Origin: a bacterium
Lineage (GTDB): Bacteria; Chlamydiota; Chlamydiia; Chlamydiales; JAFEGQ01
Reading direction: 5' to 3'
Assembly: GCA_021809305.1 (NCBI GenBank)
Contig: JAKBAF010000078.1
Coordinates: forward strand, 1 to 6,464
DNA length: 6,464 bases
Shown here piece by piece: positions 1 to 5,922 of the stretch (position 1 is the stretch's first letter; each line of letters starts with the position of its first letter). Made by a program: the position numbers and the translations under genes. Below the pieces are notes generated by a model. It had not been told where the DNA came from and ran no database searches. It saw nothing but the letters and a program-made list of their open reading frames with translations.

Positions 1-1
1 T

Positions 2-571
2 AAAACACCAACCTTCCTTCAAAGATTGGCAGGCCAATCAGAGATCTTCTCACGCAGAGCTTTTGTTATTGGAGCTCAAATCGGCGGCGGACTTGGGGGC
101 TTGTGTGGTCTAGTGCAAGGCATTAAGACCATCAAAGAGACCGGCTTAACCCATGAGGAGAAGGTCGAAAAAGAATTAAAAAATAACATAGCTTATTCTA
201 AGTTGCTCAATCCTGACTTCGACGAAGGAGAATATAGACGAAAGCAGGCAGAGATCAGGGCTATACAGGGCATGTGCGGTGCAGACAAACCGTTAGCATT
301 CGAGAAAAATCCTGTTCAGCGCTGGGCGCATGATATAGTGCCGATTCTGGGTTGCGCAGGCTGTCTTGTGCTTGAAAATATTGTCTTTAGCCTTGGCTTC
401 CAGGCAATAATGACACGAATTAAATTTATTCCAAGCTTCTGGTCGTTCATGTCAGGCCTAGGTAGTGCAAGTGGTGCCACCGCCGCCTCTCTTGCGTTAC
501 TACTCTCCTTGTGGCCGACGAACATGGGTCCCGAGAGGCCAGGCCATCTTCCTGGGGGAGACGAACTTTAA
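2..571 (+). CDS. Unidentified glycine-rich multi-pass membrane protein, 5' end outside window (paralog A1)
   Basis: The 5' end is missing. A TTG at position 26 could serve as a start, but the frame stays open to the window edge. The codons before the TTG (KTPTFLQRL) align with the interior of the next gene's product (KAPSIFQKI), so the true start lies upstream. 189 residues are visible. By alignment with the neighbour, the lost part would hold its first membrane segment. Visible hydrophobic segments lie at about 21-41 (FVIGAQ, then a glycine-rich stretch), 112-136 and 145-171. Between the first two is a charged, probably helical loop (about 41-102), some 36 residues longer than in the neighbour. 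A signature NPVQRWAHD (103-111) precedes the second visible segment. The C-terminus is GGDEL. About half the residues in the conserved blocks match the product of 652-1263, so this is a tandem duplicate. I do not recognise the family. An integral membrane location is inferred from hydrophobicity; function is unknown. Confidence 0.8.
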   Translation, partial: KTPTFLQRLAGQSEIFSRRAFVIGAQIGGGLGGLCGLVQGIKTIKETGLTHEEKVEKELKNNIAYSKLLNPDFDEGEYRRKQAEIRAIQGMCGADKPLAFEKNPVQRWAHDIVPILGCAGCLVLENIVFSLGFQAIMTRIKFIPSFWSFMSGLGSASGATAASLALLLSLWPTNMGPERPGHLPGGDEL

Positions 572-594
572 AAAAAACAGGGTATTTATTTTAT

Positions 595-614
595 GGGAGC
601 GCATTAGCGCTCCC
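595..614 (+). terminator. Perfect 8-bp hairpin between the two paralogous genes
   Basis: GGGAGCGC (595-602) and GCGCTCCC (607-614) form a perfect GC-rich stem with an ATTA loop. It lies 23 nt after the first gene's stop and 37 nt before the next start. Only a weak pyrimidine run (CTTCTT) follows, so it is not a classical intrinsic terminator. Only 37 nt remain downstream for a new promoter. It may therefore be a partial terminator or an mRNA-stabilising element inside a two-gene transcript. Alternatively, it could sit in the leader of the second gene if a promoter lies in the AT-rich stretch at 569-594. Confidence 0.5.
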
Positions 615-651
615 ACCTTCTTATCCTGGTAATTCCCTTTAGGAGAGGTTA

Positions 652-1263
652 ATGTCGGAAACGTATTGTGACACACTTCAGCGGAGGAGCATTCCGCTTG
701 ATCCAGTGCCCATTCAGTGGTGCTATGCAGAGGGTAAGATCCTCTACACTGTTGTCCAAGGAGCCGTTGCGGGCCTGGTCATTGCGCTTGGAGCAGGGGT
801 ACTAAAGGCTCCGTCTATCTTCCAAAAGATCGCAAAGAGTCCTGAAATTTTTAATAAGCGATGGTTTGTCATCGGCGCGCAAGTCGGTGGTACGCTTGGA
901 GCACTCCGAGGTATTGCCCAGGGCGTGCAGTTAAACATGCTAAAGCCAGAAGATATTCAAGATCTAGCTACAGGCCAACAGATCGAGGTGGAATATCCTT
1001 CCCATCCAGTAGATCGCTGGGCAAGAGACCTTCCAAGAGTGATTGCTTGCCTGCTCGGGTGTAGCGTCTTCCAGTTTGGGATATCTCTAGGGTTTCACGC
1101 TCTAATGAAGCGCATCGACTTCATAACAGGATTCTGGTCGTTTTTTGCAGGCTCTGGAAACGCCGGCCTCGCTACGGGGAGTACAGCCATGCTCTGCGTT
1201 ATACTTTGGCCGCCCATGGGGAGCGGTGCTCCTGGAAGGCCCAGAGGAAACAACGAACTTTAA
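652..1263 (+). CDS. Unidentified glycine-rich four-helix membrane protein (paralog A2)
   Basis: A 203-residue protein with an ATG start preceded by a good Shine-Dalgarno (AGGAGAGG, 641-648). Hydrophobic segments lie at about 30-51, 71-93, 128-150 and 160-187. They are rich in small residues (GAVAGL, GAQVGGTLGALRG, FFAGSGNAGLATG), which suggests close helix packing. The loop at 52-70 is basic and the loop at 94-127 is polar. HPVDRWARD (118-126) matches NPVQRWAHD in the upstream gene. A second shared block is SLGF, then an R-I pair and FWSF (145-164). The hydrophilic tail is rich in Gly, Pro and Arg and ends in NNEL. The first 25 residues are polar, with no cleavable signal peptide visible. The gene is 80 nt downstream of its paralog on the same strand, so co-transcription is likely. 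I do not recognise the family. Possible roles are envelope protein, inclusion-membrane protein or small pore; none is shown by the sequence. Confidence 0.82.
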   Translation: MSETYCDTLQRRSIPLDPVPIQWCYAEGKILYTVVQGAVAGLVIALGAGVLKAPSIFQKIAKSPEIFNKRWFVIGAQVGGTLGALRGIAQGVQLNMLKPEDIQDLATGQQIEVEYPSHPVDRWARDLPRVIACLLGCSVFQFGISLGFHALMKRIDFITGFWSFFAGSGNAGLATGSTAMLCVILWPPMGSGAPGRPRGNNEL

Positions 1264-1264
1264 A

Positions 1265-1289
1265 GCATTAACCCTCTGGGGCTAAATGC
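1265..1289. other. Imperfect stem-loop just after the paralog A2 stop
   Basis: GCATTA (1265-1270) and TAAATGC (1283-1289) pair with one bulged A. CCC (1272-1274) pairs with GGG across a short loop. The element begins 2 nt after the stop at 1263 and lies just upstream of the stronger hairpin at 1297-1327. The two may act together in transcription stop or 3'-end protection. On its own it is weak. Confidence 0.3.
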
Positions 1290-1296
1290 GTATCGC

Positions 1297-1327
1297 ACGC
1301 TTGCAGGCAAGGCTTGCCTACAAGCGT
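1297..1327. terminator. Long hairpin between convergent genes, probable bidirectional terminator
   Basis: ACGCTTG (1297-1303) pairs with CAAGCGT (1321-1327). After one C/A mismatch, AGGCAA (1305-1310) pairs with TTGCCT (1314-1319) around a GGC loop. The result is a 13-bp stem with one internal mismatch. It lies between the + gene ending at 1263 and the - gene ending at 1351, where a terminator serving both strands is expected. The + strand tail (CTTTC) is only weakly T-rich and the - strand tail is not T-rich. The structure is clear; factor-independent termination is an inference. Confidence 0.6.
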
Positions 1328-1350
1328 CTTTCAAGATCACCTCAAGAAAG

Positions 1351-1722
1351 TCAATTGAGCTCCTTGTTCTCTGGCGGGATGATGGCGAGATTTTGTACTA
1401 CATAGCCTCGATAGGCGAGCCCCCCGGCTCCGGCACTTAGCATCATTCCGAGTCCCGGACCACCCGTTGCCAAAGAGAGGGAGATCTTCTCAAGAACCTT
1501 TCGGGTTGCTTCGCCATGCAAAAAGTCGCGAGGGATCTTGCGAATCGGACTATCGCATGGAATATCACGAGGAAAGCGCTTTCGGCTAACACTACATAAA
1601 AACACAGTCAACGCCGCTACCAGAGTGCCCACAGCGATGACGCCGCCTGCGGCCCCAAGTACGCCCGCGCTGACGTAGTAGGGGGTGGGGCTCTTGACTT
1701 GACCAAGATTACTTTTTTCCAT
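1351..1722 (-). CDS. Unidentified two-helix glycine-rich membrane protein (paralog B2)
   Basis: A 123-residue protein with an ATG start and Shine-Dalgarno AAAGGA 9 nt upstream (1733-1738 read on the minus strand). A short polar N-terminus leads to a hydrophobic stretch at about 15-44 (YYVSAGVLG, then LVAALTVFL). A basic linker with an IPRDF motif (63-67) follows. A second hydrophobic, glycine-rich stretch at about 79-109 carries GGPGLG, AGAGG and AYRGYVVQ. The tail is short and polar. A little over half of the residues match the product of the adjacent gene at 1756-2115, so this is a tandem duplicate. It is the second gene of a leftward pair, 33 nt after the first gene's stop, and almost certainly shares its transcript. 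I do not recognise the family. Two hydrophobic lobes separated by a soluble linker are reminiscent of chlamydial inclusion-membrane proteins, but the linker here (about 35 residues) is longer than the tight hairpin typical of Inc proteins. Confidence 0.78.
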   Translation of the reverse strand: MEKSNLGQVKSPTPYYVSAGVLGAAGGVIAVGTLVAALTVFLCSVSRKRFPRDIPCDSPIRKIPRDFLHGEATRKVLEKISLSLATGGPGLGMMLSAGAGGLAYRGYVVQNLAIIPPENKELN

Positions 1723-1755
1723 TTTTTTTCGTCCTTTAGTTTAATGCGATTTAAA

Positions 1756-2115
1756 TTAGCTCTTTGCATCAGGCGAGGCGATGGGGAGATGTTGCACCAC
1801 ATAGCCTCGATAGGCGAGGCTCCCGGCTCCTGCACCCACCATCAATCCCAACCCTGGACCTCCGATGGCCAAAGAGAGAGAGACCGTCTTTAGGGTGTTT
1901 CGAATCCCCTCTCCATATATAAATTCACGGGGTATCCGTGGACCGCTGAATGGAACACCACTACGACCCTCTCGAATATAAGCAGATAGAAACACAATCA
2001 GTGCAGCTACCAGGGAGCCAGCAGCGATGAGGCCACCTGTGCCCCCTAGTACGCCCGCACCTACATAGTAAGGGATGGCTCTCTGAACCTGACCTCTATT
2101 ACCCGTACCATCCAT
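1756..2115 (-). CDS. Unidentified two-helix glycine-rich membrane protein (paralog B1)
   Basis: A 119-residue protein. The frame can be extended to a GTG at 2154 (13 more residues). I chose the ATG at 2115 because it has AAAGGA 8 nt upstream, as in the paralog, and because the product then starts level with the paralog (GQV at residues 8-10 here and 7-9 there). No such signal precedes the GTG, and an ATG at 2124 has a poorer context. Hydrophobic stretches lie at about 16-44 (YYVGAGVLGG, then LVAALIVFL) and 79-108 (SLSLA, GGPGLG, GAGAGSLAYRGYVVQ). The linker carries IPREF (61-65). The acidic/polar C-terminus ends DAKS. It is the first gene of a two-gene leftward unit with 1351-1722. Function is unknown; membrane location is inferred. 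Confidence 0.78.
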   Translation of the reverse strand: MDGTGNRGQVQRAIPYYVGAGVLGGTGGLIAAGSLVAALIVFLSAYIREGRSGVPFSGPRIPREFIYGEGIRNTLKTVSLSLAIGGPGLGLMVGAGAGSLAYRGYVVQHLPIASPDAKS

Positions 2116-2175
2116 CTTTTGCATCCTTTGGTTAACACTCGTGCTAGGTTGCACTCTTTATTTAATCTTAAATTT

Positions 2176-2204
2176 ATTTTAACATATTTAATAAAATATT
2201 GAAA
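2176..2204 (-). promoter_or_regulatory. Weak candidate promoter for the leftward membrane-protein pair
   Basis: Read on the minus strand, TAAAAT (2181-2176) matches the -10 consensus at five of six positions. It lies 17 nt downstream of TTTCAA (2204-2199), a poor -35. An alternative pairing is TTGTTT (2207-2202) with TATGTT at 15 nt. The surrounding DNA is very AT-rich, so chance matches are expected. The position gives a leader of roughly 50 nt to the ATG at 2115. Confidence 0.3.
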
Positions 2205-2226
2205 CAAGTTTTTATTACTATACGAT
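2199..2226 (+). promoter_or_regulatory. Candidate sigma-70-type promoter for the RNase R operon
   Basis: TTGAAA (2199-2204, five of six matches to the -35 consensus), a 16-nt spacer and TACGAT (2221-2226, four of six matches to the -10 consensus). Transcription would start near 2233, giving a leader of about 98 nt before the ATG at 2331. The -35 box coincides with the weak -35 candidate of the opposite strand, so the two units may share a control region. Confidence 0.42.
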
Positions 2227-2261
2227 AGACTATGAACCTCGGATGAGAGGCTAGAGAAAGA

Positions 2262-2292
2262 ACTCCTGCTTATGGCATAACAAAAGAGGAGT
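2262..2292 (+). promoter_or_regulatory. Two-part stem-loop in the RNase R leader
   Basis: ACTCCT (2262-2267) pairs with AGGAGT (2287-2292). An inner TTAT/ATAA stem (2270-2273 and 2277-2280) closes a GGC loop, with asymmetric internal loops (GC on one side, CAAAAG on the other). It lies inside the predicted transcript leader about 40 nt before the start codon and leaves the Shine-Dalgarno at 2322-2326 free. The stem is short. Its function, if any, is unknown; control of mRNA decay is one possibility for a ribonuclease gene. Confidence 0.3.
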
Positions 2293-2330
2293 GCAATAGA
2301 GTCCACCCCCGTAAAACCAATAGGAGATAG

Positions 2331-4547
2331 ATGAGGAGAGCCAAAGAGACGTCACAAAAAAAAGGAGGGAAGGGGAACCTCAAACTTTTGCGTATTTCAA
2401 AGGCGATTCTCGAATTCCTAAACGGCCGAGGCTGCCATCCCCTCTCGGAAGAGGAGCTAATGGAGCGCCTTGGGGTCGTTCCCGAAAATAGAGAGCTCTT
2501 TCTGGAAGCTCTTCGCTTGCTCACGGACCAAGGTAAGATTCGATTGGATAGGATGCGCTACTCTGGTGCCTCTGTAGCGCCACTCCTCGCCACGGGAATA
2601 CTCCATGTCAACCGAAGGGGCTTTGGTTTTTTAGAGCCGAGCGACAAGCACGCCCACCCACAGGATATCTTTATTCCAAAGTCCTCGCTTCTTAGCGGCG
2701 TTGAGGGTGATACAGTTGAGGTGGCCATAACACCTGGGGGCGGATCTCCCAAAGGTCCAGAAGGACGAGTCGTCGCCATTCTTAAGCGCGGACAGTCGCA
2801 GCTTGCAGGAACTGTGATCCGTCTGCTACCTGGTGACAAGGCAATCGCCTATGCGCCCCTCCTTGGTCCAGAAGCTCGGGTTCTTGTCGACCTAGCCGAT
2901 CAAGAAGTGACGCCAGGCTCTCGCCTTGTCATGACAATTGATGAGTGGGGCTCATCTGAGCGAGAGACGCTCTGCACCCTCGCCTCCATTGTCGGCCACA
3001 TCGACGATCCCTCTTGTGACATCGAAGCTGCATGCGCTGAGTTTCAGCTCCGCACCCTCTTTCCTTCAAAAGCTGTTGAAGAGGCGGAGAGCGCTGGCTC
3101 TCGTGTTTCAAAGGACGAGCTGGAGGGTCGTGTTGACCTAAGGGAGACGGAGTGCGTCACAATTGACCCGGCAAGCGCTAAAGACTTTGATGACGCCCTC
3201 TCTCTTAGTAAAGATGCAAAGGGCCACTACCACCTTTTGGTCCATATTGCCGATGTCACCCACTACGTACCGCGGGGCTCGATGCTAGATGAGGAGGCTA
3301 AACTACGCTCTAATTCGACCTATTTTCCGAATACATGCGTCCCCATGCTCCCCCCCGCCCTCTCTGACCACCTCTGCAGTCTAAAGCCAAACGTCATTCG
3401 CTTAGCTGTTAGCGTCCAGATGGAGTTCAACCCAAAAGGAGAGCTCCTCCACCACTCTATCTTTCGCTCAGCTATCAAGAGCAAGAAGCGCTTCTCCTAT
3501 GATGAGGCGCTAGAGGTTCTCGAAGGGCGGCGCAGCAGCCCCCACGCTCCAATGCTCCATCTGATGGTTGAGCTTTGTGGGCTTCTCAAAGGACATCGCC
3601 GTGAGAGGGGAAGTGTTGAATTCGCCCTACCTGAGCTCGCCCTCAAGGTTGAGCCCAACGGTGTACCCATTGGCACCTACCTCATTGAGTATGACATCAC
3701 CCACCAGATGGTTGAGGAGTTCATGCTGAAGGCCAATGAAGTTGTCGCCACCCATCTTGGCAGGATGGGCAAGGGGCTTGCCTACCGCGTCCATGAGGCG
3801 CCAGATGAGGAGCACCTTAAGGACTTTGCCATCTTAAGCTCAGCTTTCGGATTTAAGCTCCCCAACCCTCCTACACTTGCCGATATTCAAGCACTCTTTG
3901 ATGTGGCCGCTGGCACCCCTGATGGATACCATCTTGCCGTTGGGTTTATCCGAAGCATGAAGATGGCCATCTACTCCCCTGACAATATTGGCCACTATGG
4001 CCTCTCCCTGGAGCACTACTGCCACTTTACAAGCCCCATACGCCGTTATGCCGACCTTGTCGTCCACCGCGTGCTGCTAGGTGATGGATACACGGAAGAG
4101 GAGCTGGATGAGATCACAAAGAACTGCTCTGAAAAGGAGCGCATTAGTGCACGCGCTGAAAATAGTGTCCTCCAACTCAAAAAGCTCCGTCTCCTTGCTA
4201 GCTGGATGAGAGAGGACCCCACTCGCGAGTTCGAGGGCGCTGTGACTCGCGTCAAAGCCGTTGGCATCTCCTTTGAACTTGTTGACCTCCTTCTTGAAGG
4301 GTTTCTCCACGTCTCAGACCTCTCAGATGACTACTATCTCTTTGACGCTAAAAGTTTGACCCTCACAGGCCAGCGAACGGAGAGGAAATTCTCTTGCGGC
4401 TCTAAGATCCTTTTGATTCCAACAAACTGCGATCTGATCTTGCGCGAAACCCGTTTTGCCCTTCCTGGCGCCGAAGAGGAGGAGCGCCGCCCTCGCGCCC
4501 CATCGCGCGCTAAAGCTCGGAGGAGATCGTCTAAACGGCGCTCATGA
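2331..4547 (+). CDS. rnr: Ribonuclease R (RNB/VacB family 3'-5' exoribonuclease)
   Basis: A processive 3'-to-5' hydrolytic exoribonuclease of the cytoplasm. The family degrades structured RNA and takes part in rRNA, tRNA and mRNA quality control. At 738 residues it has usual RNase R length. Domains: lysine-rich start (1-20); winged-helix domain (about 20-76); first cold-shock/OB domain with GFGFLEP (97-103) and DIFIP (112-116); second OB domain (about 158-205); RNB catalytic domain (about 268-585); S1 domain (about 632-712); and an Arg/Lys-rich tail (718-738). The catalytic motif TIDPASAKDFDDA (277-289) supplies the four metal-binding aspartates D279, D285, D287 and D288. The conserved TSPIRRYADLVVHR lies at 567-580. 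All key residues are present, so the enzyme should be active. The ATG has AGGAG at 2322-2326. The stop overlaps the next start by 4 nt (ATGA). It heads a three-gene operon with the glycosylase and the DUF502 gene. Confidence 0.97.
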   Translation: MRRAKETSQKKGGKGNLKLLRISKAILEFLNGRGCHPLSEEELMERLGVVPENRELFLEALRLLTDQGKIRLDRMRYSGASVAPLLATGILHVNRRGFGFLEPSDKHAHPQDIFIPKSSLLSGVEGDTVEVAITPGGGSPKGPEGRVVAILKRGQSQLAGTVIRLLPGDKAIAYAPLLGPEARVLVDLADQEVTPGSRLVMTIDEWGSSERETLCTLASIVGHIDDPSCDIEAACAEFQLRTLFPSKAVEEAESAGSRVSKDELEGRVDLRETECVTIDPASAKDFDDALSLSKDAKGHYHLLVHIADVTHYVPRGSMLDEEAKLRSNSTYFPNTCVPMLPPALSDHLCSLKPNVIRLAVSVQMEFNPKGELLHHSIFRSAIKSKKRFSYDEALEVLEGRRSSPHAPMLHLMVELCGLLKGHRRERGSVEFALPELALKVEPNGVPIGTYLIEYDITHQMVEEFMLKANEVVATHLGRMGKGLAYRVHEAPDEEHLKDFAILSSAFGFKLPNPPTLADIQALFDVAAGTPDGYHLAVGFIRSMKMAIYSPDNIGHYGLSLEHYCHFTSPIRRYADLVVHRVLLGDGYTEEELDEITKNCSEKERISARAENSVLQLKKLRLLASWMREDPTREFEGAVTRVKAVGISFELVDLLLEGFLHVSDLSDDYYLFDAKSLTLTGQRTERKFSCGSKILLIPTNCDLILRETRFALPGAEEEERRPRAPSRAKARRRSSKRRS

Positions 4548-5182
4548 CGATACAAGGCGATCCGATTCCTCTCTCCTATTACCAATCAACAGATGTGGTC
4601 GCTTTGGCCCGAGATCTTCTTGGCAAGTCTCTCTTCACTCTCAAGGATGGCGATCTTACAGGCGGTCTGATTACTGAGGTGGAAGCCTATGCTGGCGAGC
4701 ACGACAAGGCCTCCCACGCCTACAAGCTAAGACGAACACGCCGCACTGAGGTCATGTTCCAGGAGGGCGGGTGCGCCTATGTCTACCTCTGCTATGGCCT
4801 CTATCCCCTTTTCAATATTGTCACAGCCACAGCGGGTATTCCCCACGCTATCCTCATCCGCTCAATTGAGCCCCAAGAGGGGATTGAGATCATGAGGAGC
4901 CGTCGAGGTCATAAGAAGATCCTCGCGACAGGGCCAGGTATCATGACCCAAGCTTTGGCTATCACCTTAGAGGATAGTGGACAGAGGCTAGATAGCAACA
5001 CGGTTTGGCTCGAAGACCGCGGGCTTACCCCCCAAGAGGATGAGGTCATCGCTACACCGCGCATTGGCATCGCCTATGCAGAGGAGTGTGCCGCCTATCC
5101 CTGGCGATTCCAGCTTCGCGCCCATCTTACTTATATCAAAGCGAGTAACGGACAAAAGAGAGTGAGTTCACACTATGCGTAG
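4544..5182 (+). CDS. aag: DNA-3-methyladenine glycosylase, AAG/MPG type
   Basis: A monofunctional DNA glycosylase that excises alkylated and deaminated purines (3-methyladenine, 7-methylguanine, hypoxanthine) to start base excision repair. At 212 residues it is typical of bacterial members of the Pur_DNA_glyco family. Diagnostic blocks: ARDLLGK (22-28); ITEVEAYAGEHDKASHAY (43-60); YVYLCYGLY (79-87); NIVT (91-94); ILIRSIEP (103-110). By comparison with human AAG, E47 is the catalytic glutamate that activates water, Y49 and H58 line the base pocket, and Y81 corresponds to the intercalating tyrosine Y159. Human N169 appears as N91. The ATG overlaps the rnr stop as ATGA, with no Shine-Dalgarno at normal distance (the nearest, AGGAG, is about 20 nt away). 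Translation is therefore probably coupled to rnr. The 3' end overlaps the next gene by 8 nt. This is one of the few alkylation-repair routes expected in a reduced genome. Confidence 0.95.
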   Translation: MTIQGDPIPLSYYQSTDVVALARDLLGKSLFTLKDGDLTGGLITEVEAYAGEHDKASHAYKLRRTRRTEVMFQEGGCAYVYLCYGLYPLFNIVTATAGIPHAILIRSIEPQEGIEIMRSRRGHKKILATGPGIMTQALAITLEDSGQRLDSNTVWLEDRGLTPQEDEVIATPRIGIAYAEECAAYPWRFQLRAHLTYIKASNGQKRVSSHYA

Positions 5183-5864
5183 ATACTTTATCACCGGCCT
5201 TGTCATTCTTCTTCCCGTTGCCCTGACCATCGCCATTCTTATCTTCCTCGTTAATTTTCTAACTGGGCCCTTCATGGGCGCCCTCGAGCGCCTCTTTGAT
5301 ACCTACTCTTGGAGCCAATATCTCGGACGCTACCCAGGCGTTCTCACGACCTTTCACTACTTCGCCCAGATAGTGATTCTGATTATCCTCTTCTTCTTTA
5401 CTGTTCTCCTTGGCTACATCGGCCGCTGGTTCCTGATCCGCTCCTTCCTGCAGGTCGGTGATAAGGTTCTCCACCGCATTCCCCTTGTCAATAAGGTTTA
5501 CAAGACAAGTCAGGACATCATTAAAACCCTCTTCGCCTCGAAGACAGACTCCTTTAAACAGGTTGTTATGGTCGAATTCCCTACACAGGGTGCTTACTGC
5601 CTTGGTCTTGTCAGTAGTGAGGCTCCCCCTCGCTGCCGCTCTGGCGCTGGCCAAGACCTTCTCTCCATCTTCGTCCCCACCACCCCCAATCCCACATCTG
5701 GCTTTCTTGTGATGTATCCAAGGGAGCGCTGCCTTTTTATTGATATGAAGGTCGAGGACGCCATCAAGTACGTTATCTCCTGCGGCGTTATCCACGAAGG
5801 AAACCAGAGCGATTCCAACCCCTTTCCAAACCTCAAGCCGGCCCAAAAAGGGATGGTTGAGTAG
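5175..5864 (+). CDS. DUF502 family inner-membrane protein
   Basis: A 229-residue protein of the DUF502 family (related to plant LIKE-COV proteins), whose biochemical function is unknown. The N-terminus fits the family pattern: RRYFITGLVILLPVALT (2-18), the first membrane segment (about 5-29), then a soluble stretch and a second membrane segment (about 62-88). The rest is a soluble domain. It holds the family blocks RIPLVNKVYK (101-110), the polar helix up to TLF (118-120), and FVPTTPNPTSGFLVMYP (166-182), which is the most diagnostic. The ATG at 5175 lies inside the end of the glycosylase gene (8-nt overlap). Only a purine-rich AGAGAGTGAG precedes it at usable distance, so coupling is likely. 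The tail (about 205-229) is polar and poorly conserved. A role in envelope function or DNA repair cannot be inferred beyond operon membership. Confidence 0.93.
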   Translation: MRRYFITGLVILLPVALTIAILIFLVNFLTGPFMGALERLFDTYSWSQYLGRYPGVLTTFHYFAQIVILIILFFFTVLLGYIGRWFLIRSFLQVGDKVLHRIPLVNKVYKTSQDIIKTLFASKTDSFKQVVMVEFPTQGAYCLGLVSSEAPPRCRSGAGQDLLSIFVPTTPNPTSGFLVMYPRERCLFIDMKVEDAIKYVISCGVIHEGNQSDSNPFPNLKPAQKGMVE

Positions 5865-5922
5865 CAAGATGATCAGGCATATTAACAAATTCCATTACTA
5901 ACTCGGATCAGCCGTAAATCCC

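Noticed and set aside
26..28. TTG as start of the first gene
   Set aside because: There is no Shine-Dalgarno, and the codons upstream continue the alignment with the paralog, so the gene is cut by the window edge.
1699..1893. 64-codon + frame across the junction of the leftward genes
   Set aside because: It overlaps two well-supported minus-strand genes and their ribosome-binding site.
2061..2306. 81-codon minus-strand frame spanning the divergent intergenic region
   Set aside because: It runs through AT-rich control DNA and into the 5' part of the real leftward gene in another frame, with a composition unlike a protein-coding gene.
5259..5888. 209-codon open frame on the minus strand
   Set aside because: It lies opposite the DUF502 gene, whose family motifs are unmistakable. 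The frame is a shadow of that gene's codon use and shows no family resemblance.
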